Below, piece by piece: positions 1-9,988 of a stretch of DNA of 50,037 bases. The translations under genes and the position numbers were made by a program. The stretch covers positions 1-50,037 of the forward strand of contig JAEUUS010000224.1 of the NCBI GenBank assembly GCA_016787545.1, in the 5' to 3' direction. The stretch is from Saprospiraceae bacterium (GTDB lineage: Bacteria > Bacteroidota > Bacteroidia > Chitinophagales > Saprospiraceae). Position 1 is the stretch's first letter; every line of letters begins with the position of its first letter. The notes beneath the pieces are model-generated. The model saw only the letters and a program-made list of their open reading frames with translations, had not been told where the DNA came from and searched no databases.

Positions 1-140
1 CCAGCCCACTGTTTTCGAATACGCATGGATCGTTGAATATCCTTACCAAATAAAAGATTGGCACAACCAATTTTCAGGACAATCCAACTGGTGTAGCTCA
101 AAAAAAACAGGAAGCGCAGGATGACTCGGAGGGTTTTCAC
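1..140 (-). CDS. Lysophospholipid acyltransferase (PlsC-like), N-terminal part, cut by window edge
   Basis: Reading the minus strand down to base 1 gives 46 codons without a stop. The product starts with a basic-hydrophobic segment (MKTLRVILRFLFF) and ends in MRIRKQWA. This pattern resembles the membrane-anchored start of 1-acyl-glycerol-3-phosphate acyltransferases, which often carry an M-R-x-R-x-x-W stretch before the HX4D catalytic motif. The catalytic motif itself lies outside the window, so the assignment rests on N-terminal resemblance alone. No ATG is present, so I chose the GTG at 138-140. The frame stays open further upstream with protein-like residues (SFWYNIFRRV) until it runs into the fold-back element at 168-331, so the native start may have been displaced. 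The reaction expected for the family is acyl transfer to lysophosphatidic acid at the inner membrane. Confidence 0.5.
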   Translation of the reverse strand, partial: MKTLRVILRFLFFLSYTSWIVLKIGCANLLFGKDIQRSMRIRKQWA

Positions 141-167
141 ACGGCGAAAGATATTGTACCAGAAACT

Positions 168-331
168 AAGAGCGTGTTTAAATTTCCATGCCTGAGCGAA
201 AGCAGGAAAATTTTATTTTATATAAGGCACATTTTGCAGTCGTAGCCAGCGGTTACGATGAAAAAATGTAACGCAATATAAGATAAAATTTTGCGCTTGT
301 AGCCAGTCAATGGAATTTTAAACACGCTCTT
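168..331. mobile_element. MITE-like fold-back element with about 21-bp terminal inverted repeats
   Basis: Bases 168-188 and 311-331 are near-perfect inverted repeats with core AGAGCGTGTTTAAA, with one mismatch in the AAATTTCCA/AAAATTCCA part. Inside them the two halves remain imperfectly complementary: AAAATTTTAT, TTATAT, ACATTTT and CGTARCC blocks appear in inverted order. The whole 164 bp can therefore fold into one long hairpin. It has no coding capacity. Size, terminal repeats and palindromic structure fit a miniature inverted-repeat transposable element. No convincing target-site duplication was found: TAA lies next to the left end, but TTTAA lies next to the right. It sits directly upstream of the acyltransferase fragment and downstream of the ytxJ-like gene. 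Confidence 0.6.
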
Positions 332-337
332 TAAAAG

Positions 338-371
338 AAAAAAGGTGTCTGCCGTAACAAACACCTTTTTT
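338..371 (-). terminator. Intrinsic terminator of the ytxJ-like gene, probably bidirectional
   Basis: Stem 338-348 (AAAAAAGGTGT) pairs perfectly with 361-371 (ACACCTTTTTT), with a 12-nt loop. It lies 24 bp beyond the stop codon of the minus-strand gene at 395-748. The A-run/T-run on either side allows termination in both directions. Confidence 0.75.
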
Positions 372-394
372 GTCGGTTCATTGTGGGTGAAATA

Positions 395-748
395 TCAAGC
401 TTGGGAAGCCAATAATTCTTCTTTTATCTCCTGGAATTGAATATCCAAATGTGAGGCATCATAAACACATTCGCCATCAAGAATTAACAACACTTGAGGT
501 GACTCATGGTACACCTGAAAAAGGTTGGCAACCTCCTGGGAAACCGGTCGATGGGATATTACATCCAGGTAATAAACTTCTACCTCATTTGGCCCAAAAC
601 TCCAATCATCTTCCAGACGATACTTTGTGATGGAACAAATATGACACCGGTTACTGTGTTTATAAATCAGACAAGGAACTTCTTTGGATCGCTGCCTGAT
701 TTGTTCAATCTGATCGATTGATTCCAGAATTTTCCAGTGAATAGCCAT
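395..748 (-). CDS. ytxJ: YtxJ-like bacilliredoxin (bacillithiol-linked thiol protein)
   Basis: The 117-residue product matches the YtxJ/DUF2847 pattern: an N-terminal helix, then a CLIYKHSNRC segment, a long middle containing YYLDVISHRPVS, and a VSQEVA...VYHESPQVLLI cis-proline-like segment, as in thioredoxin folds. Family members are monothiol bacilliredoxins that reverse bacillithiol mixed disulfides in the cytoplasm. Here the active site reads NRCHICS, a CxxC pair. The usual form in the family, as I recall it, has one cysteine (RCxIS), so a dithiol mechanism is possible. There is no signal peptide. It lies 5 bp downstream of a tiny lipoprotein gene, very likely on the same transcript from the promoter at 967-974, and ends in a strong terminator. 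Confidence 0.8.
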   Translation of the reverse strand: MAIHWKILESIDQIEQIRQRSKEVPCLIYKHSNRCHICSITKYRLEDDWSFGPNEVEVYYLDVISHRPVSQEVANLFQVYHESPQVLLILDGECVYDASHLDIQFQEIKEELLASQA

Positions 749-753
749 CTGGA

Positions 754-855
754 TTACAAATCAGCACCAGGGCAGCCATAGCCTCTGTGGCAGGATTCGA
801 GGATAAAAAGTGCTGCAATGAATGCTAGCGCAAGGAATTTTTGCCAATTTTTCAT
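754..855 (-). CDS. Small 33-residue lipoprotein
   Basis: ATG at 853-855 and TAA at 754-756 enclose 33 codons. The product begins with a lysine-containing n-region (MKNWQK), then a hydrophobic core, and the lipobox-like ILESC with the cysteine at residue 22. The mature peptide would be only about 12 residues (CHRGYGCPGADL), with a second cysteine. The start is 112 bp below a good TAnnTTTG promoter, and the stop is 5 bp before the ytxJ-like start. These features make it a believable gene despite its length. Tiny Cys-containing lipoproteins of this kind occur in Bacteroidota; the function is unknown. Because its neighbour handles thiols, the two cysteines are suggestive, but a functional link is inference only. 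Confidence 0.6.
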   Translation of the reverse strand: MKNWQKFLALAFIAALFILESCHRGYGCPGADL

Positions 856-966
856 GATGAATTCGCTTTATTGCTAAGTGAAAGACGATGATTTCAATGA
901 TTTGCCTTTAAACGGCAGAGTTTTCTGCTTATTGTTGCAAAGGTTGTGCCATCCTTAAATTCGGCG

Positions 967-974
967 CAAAATTA
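967..974 (-). promoter_or_regulatory. -7 promoter element TAATTTTG for the small lipoprotein-ytxJ unit
   Basis: The minus strand reads TAATTTTG followed by CGCC, an exact match to the Bacteroidota -7 consensus TAnnTTTG. It lies 111 bp upstream of the lipoprotein start. A TTTG -33 box is not evident; the expected spot holds an A-rich run. Confidence 0.5.
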
Positions 975-1086
975 GATTTTTTTTAACTTTTGCAGAATTT
1001 ATGAAATCAAAAGTGTTAATTTTGAATCACAATCAGGATAATATTTCAAGAATACACCCTTTTTGAAAGGTAGATTTTGAAATATC

Positions 1087-2730
<1,644 letters not shown>

Positions 2731-2746
2731 TTACATCCAAGCACTT

Positions 2747-3547
2747 TCAGTCCTTAAACTCATAAACATCTGCGTCCTGAAGAAAAGGTAACTGCGTTCG
2801 GTATAAGTCCAATGCATCCTTTTCAAGGGCTATTGTCATAATAGCCTCCTGTCCTTCGCCTGAATGAGCCAATATTTGTCCGCCAAAATCAACTCCGGTA
2901 GAATCACCTGAATAAGTCAATCCATTACCATCAGTACCAACAATATTTACCCCAACAACATAAGATTGATTTTCAATAGCTCTCGCCGACAATAATGTCT
3001 TCCAATGTAGCGCTCTTCTGGCTGGCCAATTGGCCACATACAAGAGTAAATCATAGGCTTCCTTACTATTGCGCTCCTCATGATGTCCAACATTTCTACC
3101 CCAGGCAGGAAATCTCAAATCATAACATATTTGTGGACAAATTCGCCAGCCAAGCCAATCTATAACTACCCTTTTTCTTCCTGCCGTAAAATATTCCTGC
3201 TCGCCGGCAAGTGAAAAAAGATGTTTCTTATCATAGCACGCAAAAGTGCCATCAGGCCGCATAAACACAAAACGATTGAAGTACCGATCATTTTCCCGGC
3301 AAATGAAACTTCCCGCAATTCCAGCTTGAATTTTACTGGCTTGTTCAACAAGCCATTGCATGGTAAGTCCATCCATGGGTTCAGCCATTGCTGCAGCATT
3401 CATGGTAAAACCCGTTGAAAACATTTCCGGCAATATAACCAGATCCGTCTTGCCATGCAGATCATGGATTTTTTCAGCCAACATATCCCGATTTGCGCCG
3501 GGGTTTTCCCAATGAAGGGTGGTTTGGACCAAAGAAATACGCAACAT
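2747..3547 (-). CDS. Omega-amidase YafV-like nitrilase-family amidohydrolase
   Basis: The 266-residue product is a carbon-nitrogen hydrolase. The catalytic triad is visible: Glu in LPEMFSTGF (about residue 41), Lys in CYDKKHLFS (about 110) and Cys in ICPQICYDLRFP (about 140). The length and the PEMFSTGF and CYDLRFP motifs match the YafV/omega-amidase branch, which hydrolyses alpha-ketoglutaramate and similar omega-amides formed when glutamine is used in transamination. It is cytosolic, with no signal peptide. It lies 18 bp after the giant surface-protein gene and before pyrG, all on one strand. The link to pyrG may be coincidental, although both proteins touch glutamine metabolism. Confidence 0.88.
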   Translation of the reverse strand: MLRISLVQTTLHWENPGANRDMLAEKIHDLHGKTDLVILPEMFSTGFTMNAAAMAEPMDGLTMQWLVEQASKIQAGIAGSFICRENDRYFNRFVFMRPDGTFACYDKKHLFSLAGEQEYFTAGRKRVVIDWLGWRICPQICYDLRFPAWGRNVGHHEERNSKEAYDLLLYVANWPARRALHWKTLLSARAIENQSYVVGVNIVGTDGNGLTYSGDSTGVDFGGQILAHSGEGQEAIMTIALEKDALDLYRTQLPFLQDADVYEFKD

Positions 3548-3565
3548 ATTTTTTGAGTTAATCGA

Positions 3566-6500
3566 TCAACGTACCAACGTGACATTTCCCTGTAATTGTT
3601 CAACATAGCCATCCAGGTATTCAGCTTCTACCACCCAAACATACACACCCGGATCACATTCCTGGCCTCTAAAGGTTCCATTCCAGCCTCTGGTTGCATC
3701 ATTTACAGAAAAACCCCTGTCTTCATAAATCATTTCACCCCAACGATCGTAAATCCTGAACATCAAAATTTTATGCACCTGCCGGCTTTTGCCATGTACC
3801 ACCAACAAATCGTTCTCCAAATCTCCATTAGGCGTGAATCCGGTTGGCACATAAACGCCCTTGGGTTTGAACACATTTACTCTGATATCATCAGTTCCCA
3901 TGCAGCCATTTGCGTCTGTTACCTTCACCTGATATGTATTGGAAAAAGGTGGTTTCACTTCAACAGTCTCACAATCAGGTTGATCAATACAAGTTATCGT
4001 ATCCAACAGGTAAGCTGTCCAATTCAACTTGGGGAAACCTACCGCATTATCAACCTGGGCATTCAGCAAAACGATATCACCAAGTGTCACTGTAGTATCA
4101 GGGCCCAGGTTAACGATAACAGGTGGTGGTTCATGTAGCGATATGAGGGTATCTGTCTGACAACCCTTTCCATCTGTAATCAGAATCTGATAATCTCCTG
4201 CCCCCAAGGCTATAATGGAATTATTGAAAGCAAACGGGCCTCCATTCACACTGAATTTGTACGGCGCTTTTCCGCCATCTACAGTTAACGTAATTTGACC
4301 ATCCTTGGAGCCAAAGCATTTGGGGTTTTTAACTACAGAAGTTAGGGCCATTCCCTGAGGTTGCTGCAACACAGCAGTATCTATTACCATACAACCATTC
4401 CGATCTGTAACCTGAACTGGATAAGCTCCTGCCGGTAAATGATCGATTTCTGCAGTGGTAGCCCCGTTTGCCCATTCAATAGCATATATAGGCGTTCCTC
4501 CAGTCACCAGAGCTGTAACCGTTCCAGTACTATCACCCGCGCAAGCCAGTTGCTTTATGGTAAATTGAAGGGCAAGTTGTGCAGGTTCTTCAAGTTGAAC
4601 ACTGGCTGTTGCTGAGCAACCCTTACTATCAGTTGCTGTTACGGCATAGGTTCCCACCGCCAAAGAGTCTATTTGTTGGGTAGATTCTTGATTACTCCAG
4701 GTGTAAGAAACTCCTCCAACGGCATTTTGAACTGAAACTACTGCGGCATCTCCATCATTGGCACCAAAACAGGAAATGTCCTGGCTATCCATTTGTAAAG
4801 TCATAGGCTGAGGAGCTACGACCTGAAATGGTAACACCTCAAAACAACCTTGAAAATCAGATACCGTCAGGAAATAATTGCCACCAGAAAAACCATACAC
4901 CAAATTAGCATCAGGAGCACCAAGCAAACTCCATGCGTAATGATATTGGGTTGAATCCCCCATTCCAAGTCCGCCTTCTACGAGTACCACTCCAACTAAC
5001 CCATTGGCGTCTCCGGCACAAGTAGGCGGGACGTAGGCAATTTTCACTTCAATGCTGTCTAATTGTTGAATCACAACCGATTGTTCGCCAGTACAGCCTT
5101 TTCCATCCGTTGCCGTTACTGTATATATTCCTGGCGACAAGTTTGACGCGCCACCACCCGTTTGTCCATTGCTCCATTCAAATGAAAAGGGAGCTCCATT
5201 ACTTCCACTTGCAGAAACGGAAGCTTCACCGTCCGTCTCACCAAAACAAGCCCATCTGGACTGTGTGGCGTTGACTGAAACGGGGGTCAATGGTTGGCTC
5301 ACTACTACAGATGCAGTATTTGTACATTGATTCAAGTCTGAAACGGTTACTGTGTAGGTTCCGGCAGTTAACCCCGTAGTTTGCCCACCTCCCCAACTGT
5401 AAACGTATCCCCCTACTCCACCTGAAGCGGTAGCCATAACGGTCCCGTTGTTTCCATTAATACAGGAAACATCTGTTGCTGAAGCGGAAACCAATACTTG
5501 TGTTGGCTCTGTTACGGTTGCTGATGCCTGAATATTACAACCATTGGCATCAGTAACGGTCACTGTATAAGTTCCAATGGGAAGGTTGACTGCAACCGGC
5601 GTAATCTGCCCCTGAGGATCGTCCCACTGGTAGTTTAACGGAAGTGTGCCGCCAGAAACCTGGATCGCAACCTCACCGTCGGCGCCGCCAAAACAAGTGA
5701 CAGATTTAGGCGTAATATTTTGAACTACAATGGTTTGGGGACAATCTAAACTCGACTGGTACTGTTGAACACAACCTATTGCATCCGTTAGTGTCAAGAT
5801 GTAGGGGCCACAGGGTATGTTTTGAATATTTTGGGTAGTAGCCCCATTACTCCATATATATAGGTACCCTGGTGCGCCTCCATTGATAGAAACACTGATT
5901 TGCCCGTCAGACGAGCCAGAGCAGGAGGGGTCTGTTTCTGAAATATTCACCACAATTGGAACAGCGCCCGCTATTTGTACGATTGCTTGCTGCGTACAGC
6001 CATTTTGATCGGTGGCAGTTACGGTATAGGGCCCAGGACAAAGATTGACAGCTGTAATAGATCCAGGAGATATACCCGGGTCAGACCATAAAAACTGGAA
6101 ATTTCCAGTTCCACCTGAAGCAGAAACAGTTGCCTGTCCCATGCAATCCCCGGCACATATTTCGCCAGTGATGCCGGAATAGGTTACTGATATAGCCGGT
6201 GGCGCTGTTATGGTGAGCGTTTCAAAGTCTGTACATCCATGCCAATCAGTTACTGTTACGGTATAAACACCCGAGGCAAGATTGCTTGCCTGCATGGTTT
6301 GCTGCATGGCAGGATCATTCCATTGATAACTATAAGGCGTGGTGCCTCCAAGAGCTAGGATACTTGCGGCGCCATTATTTGCATCAAAACAGGCTGCTGC
6401 TGCAGTTTGTGTGTTACTGATAAAAAACACATCTGGTTCAAAAACCTGAACAAAGGTTGTTGCTGCGCAGTTATTGTTGTCAGTAACAGTTACAAAATGA

Positions 6501-9500
6501 AAACCCGCATCCAGCATGGTGGCTGCTGCAGACGTTTGGGCATTATCCCACAAATAATTGTAAGGGCCGCTGCCCCCTCCCACCGTTATGGTGGCGGCGC
6601 CATCACTCAACCCGTTACAGGAAACAGAATCCTGTGAGGTCATAAAGGTAAATGGAAGTGGTTCTGAAAGTGTAACAGAAGTGGTTGCCGTACAGCCATT
6701 TTCATCTGTTGCAGTAACATTAAAGCAGCCGGCAAAAAGATTTTGCTGATTGGGGCCACCTAAATTGGGCCCACCAAGGCAATTCTGCCATATGAAAGCA
6801 ATATTTCCGGTTCCTCCTGAAGCAGTTGCACTTACCTCTCCGGTATTGTCGCCATTACACAATACGTTAATCCCCGAAGCAGATACCTGCACTGGAGGTG
6901 GCCCGCCAATGGAAAAGGTCAGCGTGTCCCTGCACCCTAAATCATCCAGCACGATCACAGTATGAGTGCCTTCTGAAAGGATATTAATTAAATCGCCATT
7001 AGGAAACGGGGTCGAAATGGTGTCCAAAAAGATAGAGATTGGAAAAGTTGCGTTGGATATGGAAAGTATAGCCGAGCCATTGTTGTCACCGGAGCAAATA
7101 ACATCTGTGGTCGAAAATAAATTCACAAACATGGTGCAATTTGGAAAAACGCTACTTGCATTCACCACCTCAGGTACACAAAGTGTTGGGCTTATGGCAC
7201 GAACAGAAATGGCAACGGTTTGACCAATTCCAACACCAGAAACAATATGCGACAGGAATCCATTGTTTGGGGATTGCCAGGGTCCTCCGTCTACACTTAC
7301 TTCATAACCAAGCGCTCCCGGCACAGGATTCCATTGCCATGTCATTGTTCCTGGCCCCAGATCGAATACAATAAGTCCGGTAGGCGCCGGGAAAAAATTC
7401 CGAATATTTACCACTGCCGTATCCATATGGACACAGTTATAGCTGTTTGTGGCTGTCAAAATATAAGTTGTGGTATCGGTAGGGCTGGCAACCGGGTTCG
7501 GACAAGTCTGACAACTTAAGGATGAGCCATTGTTCCAACTATAATTTATGGTATTTTGAGTGTTAAATCCAATACTCCACCATTTAACTTTCCCGAATTG
7601 GGATGGAGCAAATCCGTCAGATACCATGAGGCTCCAGTCTCCATTGACTTGAGAGCCATTCAGTGCATTCCAGTTTCCTTCTGGCATGTAAGTTCCATTA
7701 AAGGGAGCGGCTTGCCCAACTATGGGAATAGTGGCAGCTGGTGAAAAACAGGTAATTTTATAATTATCGCCTCCGCCACCATTTGCGGTAGTGAGCATTA
7801 ACAGTTGACCACCGGGAGCTTGTAAAAAGACATTCAGATCAGCACAAAAATCTGTTTCAATATCCATGCAAACAGAGGTGATCTGCTGGGTAGCATTCGT
7901 AATAAAATTATACCCTAAACTGTTGACATTGACTGGCGACAAATAGGGATTTGCATGTGGGTGATTGGCATTTCCAAACCGATAATCAGGATAGGATTCG
8001 AACCGTACTTCCTGGGTTGTTGGCGCAAGGGAGGTTGCATTAAAGTTGACCGTTTCACCAGCGCAAATTTCAGCATCCTGCAACGCCGGGAAATTGGTGT
8101 TACAAACATAGCAGTCGGGATGTGTTGGCGGTAAAACTGGCACATTAAGTAATGTATCCCAGGTGCAGCCAAAGTTATCCGTTACTGAAAAAGTATATCC
8201 TGCGGTCCCCGCATTTTGCGGAGCGGCTGCAATACTGTCATTGGAGGTAAAAAAGATGGAGGGGTGATTATTCCACCCCCAATTCACGAATTGCGGAGTA
8301 AATGCTTCAACATTTGGATAAATGGCTTCATTAAATTGAATAGCCCAGTTAAAAATAAAACCATTGTCTGCTGCCCATAGGTCTGTCACGCCTATAGTCC
8401 ATTCTCCGTTCAAAGGGCATCCAACCAAATCACTGATCGGGTCAAACGTACTATAATCGTCAGGAGGAAGGGTTCCTGTGCCACCTAATACTGTATTGGC
8501 AAACTGAATCCAGGTTGGATTAGTAGCGTTTGGCGTCCAGCAATAGGTGTATCCCAATCCGGGAATGGGATTAAAGTTATCGTTGTCATTGGGCTCCCCC
8601 AGAAAAACTTGTCCTCCAATATTACCCGGATGGTCATGCAATATGATACTTTGTCCACTTGGGCAGGTCAGTGTAATTTCAATATCACGCATCCATGAGT
8701 GTTCAATCGTAACACAGATGTGGTCCAGATCATTTTCATTGGTCAGGATTTGACCAGGAGAAAATTCTGTCAGAATGATACTGGTTTCATACAATTCTCC
8801 AGTGCCGTCAGGCAATGGAAGCGAATCTGAGCGACTCGCTTCTACGCTAAAGGAAGAAGTTACAGGAAACACTGAAACGGTGTGGCTAAAAAGTGCAGTA
8901 TCTATGGTGGCTCCTAACATCAGGGTGTCACCAGCGCAGATTTGAGCCACGGTTGCCAGATTGAAATCGGGCCTTGGCGCCACGCGGATCCGCTGACTGA
9001 TTAAATTAGAACTTTTGCAGCCCAAGGTATCCGTTAGAGTCAACTGAACAAAATATCCACCTGGCTGGTCAAATCTGTGGGAGGTATTCGGACCATAGGC
9101 AATGCCGCCATCTCCAAAATTCCATTCAAAAATGGTATTGAAGTCTGACTGGTGGTAGGCAAAATCGTTTTGCGGATAAAAGCCTGTGCCGTTAAAGAAC
9201 ACTCTTTCTCCCGGGCAGATATCAATCCATCCGGTATCGGCCGGAATCATTTGTGGATTTGTAGAGACCAGATCTGCCAAAACAGTTTGGCATGAAGTCA
9301 CACAGGAAATAGCCGCCGCCCAACCTGAACCGGTTCCACTACCATCTGATTGAAAGGTTATGGTTAAACAGCCGGTTGGATTTGCTGCGGTTGCCTGAAC
9401 AACAAATGGTTCGCCCGGCGGATAATCTGCAGCGCAGGAAAGCAACGGAGAGGCTGCTGTTGGCCCATCATAAAAGCACAAAACATCACCAGGCCCCAAA

Positions 9501-9715
9501 GCGGCTCCGGAGAAACTCAACCGAATATGTGTTCCGTTAGAACCATCTGAACAGATCGTTGTAACCAGATTTTGGTTGTTGGGATAATTGCCGGCTGGCC
9601 CACCTGGATCGTAAAATGTGCCGGAACAATCCGTTATTGGATTTCCGTTCATCAGGTAATTTTGTGCATGGAGCACACCTGGAAATATTAAAAAGAACCA
9701 AAGCAGTTTGTTCAT
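3566..9715 (-). CDS. Giant secreted SprB-repeat surface protein with T9SS type B sorting domain
   Basis: The 2,049-residue product starts with a signal peptide (MNKLLWFFLIFPGVLHAQ); the frame is open 14 codons further upstream, but the signal peptide fixes the start at 9715. Approximate order: CUB-like domain (18-140), PKD domain with FEWNFGDGG (160-240), a proprotein-convertase P-domain (320-465), a second P-domain (610-720), an Fn3-like segment (775-855), then about 13 SprB-like repeats (865-1870). Each repeat has the form C-x-G-x-x-x-G ... GG-x-x-x-Y-x-W ... G-x-Y-x-V-T-x-T-D-x-x-G-C. The C-terminus (about 1950-2049; TGFTPNGDLENDLL, FRIYDRWGEMIYE, GWNGTF) is the gliding-motility/CHU_C type sorting domain. 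It is therefore exported by the type IX system and probably displayed on the surface. SprB itself is a gliding adhesin; other carriers of these repeats are adhesins or unknown. No peptidase domain is visible. Confidence 0.9.
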   Translation of the reverse strand: MNKLLWFFLIFPGVLHAQNYLMNGNPITDCSGTFYDPGGPAGNYPNNQNLVTTICSDGSNGTHIRLSFSGAALGPGDVLCFYDGPTAASPLLSCAADYPPGEPFVVQATAANPTGCLTITFQSDGSGTGSGWAAAISCVTSCQTVLADLVSTNPQMIPADTGWIDICPGERVFFNGTGFYPQNDFAYHQSDFNTIFEWNFGDGGIAYGPNTSHRFDQPGGYFVQLTLTDTLGCKSSNLISQRIRVAPRPDFNLATVAQICAGDTLMLGATIDTALFSHTVSVFPVTSSFSVEASRSDSLPLPDGTGELYETSIILTEFSPGQILTNENDLDHICVTIEHSWMRDIEITLTCPSGQSIILHDHPGNIGGQVFLGEPNDNDNFNPIPGLGYTYCWTPNATNPTWIQFANTVLGGTGTLPPDDYSTFDPISDLVGCPLNGEWTIGVTDLWAADNGFIFNWAIQFNEAIYPNVEAFTPQFVNWGWNNHPSIFFTSNDSIAAAPQNAGTAGYTFSVTDNFGCTWDTLLNVPVLPPTHPDCYVCNTNFPALQDAEICAGETVNFNATSLAPTTQEVRFESYPDYRFGNANHPHANPYLSPVNVNSLGYNFITNATQQITSVCMDIETDFCADLNVFLQAPGGQLLMLTTANGGGGDNYKITCFSPAATIPIVGQAAPFNGTYMPEGNWNALNGSQVNGDWSLMVSDGFAPSQFGKVKWWSIGFNTQNTINYSWNNGSSLSCQTCPNPVASPTDTTTYILTATNSYNCVHMDTAVVNIRNFFPAPTGLIVFDLGPGTMTWQWNPVPGALGYEVSVDGGPWQSPNNGFLSHIVSGVGIGQTVAISVRAISPTLCVPEVVNASSVFPNCTMFVNLFSTTDVICSGDNNGSAILSISNATFPISIFLDTISTPFPNGDLINILSEGTHTVIVLDDLGCRDTLTFSIGGPPPVQVSASGINVLCNGDNTGEVSATASGGTGNIAFIWQNCLGGPNLGGPNQQNLFAGCFNVTATDENGCTATTSVTLSEPLPFTFMTSQDSVSCNGLSDGAATITVGGGSGPYNYLWDNAQTSAAATMLDAGFHFVTVTDNNNCAATTFVQVFEPDVFFISNTQTAAAACFDANNGAASILALGGTTPYSYQWNDPAMQQTMQASNLASGVYTVTVTDWHGCTDFETLTITAPPAISVTYSGITGEICAGDCMGQATVSASGGTGNFQFLWSDPGISPGSITAVNLCPGPYTVTATDQNGCTQQAIVQIAGAVPIVVNISETDPSCSGSSDGQISVSINGGAPGYLYIWSNGATTQNIQNIPCGPYILTLTDAIGCVQQYQSSLDCPQTIVVQNITPKSVTCFGGADGEVAIQVSGGTLPLNYQWDDPQGQITPVAVNLPIGTYTVTVTDANGCNIQASATVTEPTQVLVSASATDVSCINGNNGTVMATASGGVGGYVYSWGGGQTTGLTAGTYTVTVSDLNQCTNTASVVVSQPLTPVSVNATQSRWACFGETDGEASVSASGSNGAPFSFEWSNGQTGGGASNLSPGIYTVTATDGKGCTGEQSVVIQQLDSIEVKIAYVPPTCAGDANGLVGVVLVEGGLGMGDSTQYHYAWSLLGAPDANLVYGFSGGNYFLTVSDFQGCFEVLPFQVVAPQPMTLQMDSQDISCFGANDGDAAVVSVQNAVGGVSYTWSNQESTQQIDSLAVGTYAVTATDSKGCSATASVQLEEPAQLALQFTIKQLACAGDSTGTVTALVTGGTPIYAIEWANGATTAEIDHLPAGAYPVQVTDRNGCMVIDTAVLQQPQGMALTSVVKNPKCFGSKDGQITLTVDGGKAPYKFSVNGGPFAFNNSIIALGAGDYQILITDGKGCQTDTLISLHEPPPVIVNLGPDTTVTLGDIVLLNAQVDNAVGFPKLNWTAYLLDTITCIDQPDCETVEVKPPFSNTYQVKVTDANGCMGTDDIRVNVFKPKGVYVPTGFTPNGDLENDLLVVHGKSRQVHKILMFRIYDRWGEMIYEDRGFSVNDATRGWNGTFRGQECDPGVYVWVVEAEYLDGYVEQLQGNVTLVR
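4110..7120 (-). repeat. About 13 tandem SprB-like protein repeats
   Basis: Within the giant gene, units of roughly 75-80 codons recur, each opening with a C-x-G-x-x-x-G motif (for example CNGDNTGE, CFGGADGE, CAGDSTGT, CFGSKDGQ) and closing with Y-x-V-T-V-T-D-x-x-G-C. The units are diverged in both protein and DNA, so they are old duplications rather than recent identical DNA repeats. The paired cysteines probably form one disulfide per unit. Confidence 0.8.
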
Positions 9716-9854
9716 GAATATCGGTTTGTGATGGCAAAAAAAAGAAATGTTTGCCATATCCTAAAATCAAGCCACGTTGCACACGTTGAATGGGTTATAT
9801 TTAGCAAAGACACAGTTGAGGTTTGAATTGCTGCCGGAAAAAAAATGTTTATTA

Positions 9855-9882
9855 TTGTATTTTGTACACTAAGATAATTTTG
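9855..9882 (+). promoter_or_regulatory. Promoter of gapA-pgk (-33 TTG, -7 TAATTTTG)
   Basis: TAATTTTG at 9875-9882 is an exact match to the Bacteroidota -7 box, with a TTG at 9855-9857 (17-nt spacer) as a plausible -33 element. The start codon lies 106 bp below, leaving a leader of about 100 nt. Confidence 0.45.
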
Positions 9883-9988
9883 CGATATTTGCGGCTGTGA
9901 TTGGCTCATTTGGAACCTTTCATGTTTTTATCCGTTCCAGGGGTAACACTTTTGAACAATACCTTCACCTACTATTTTTCATATAGTC

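Noticed and set aside
165-335. Target-site duplication around the fold-back element
   Set aside because: TAA on the left and TTTAA on the right do not give an exact direct repeat at the predicted ends, so I do not claim one.
3596-4138. Plus-strand frame of 180 codons over the sorting domain of the giant surface protein
   Set aside because: The minus strand encodes an unmistakable T9SS domain here; the plus-strand product shows no family features.
4110-7120. Periodic sequence considered as a CRISPR array or DNA-level tandem repeat
   Set aside because: The period is about 230 bp, the copies are strongly diverged, and the frame is a continuous protein with SprB-like repeats.
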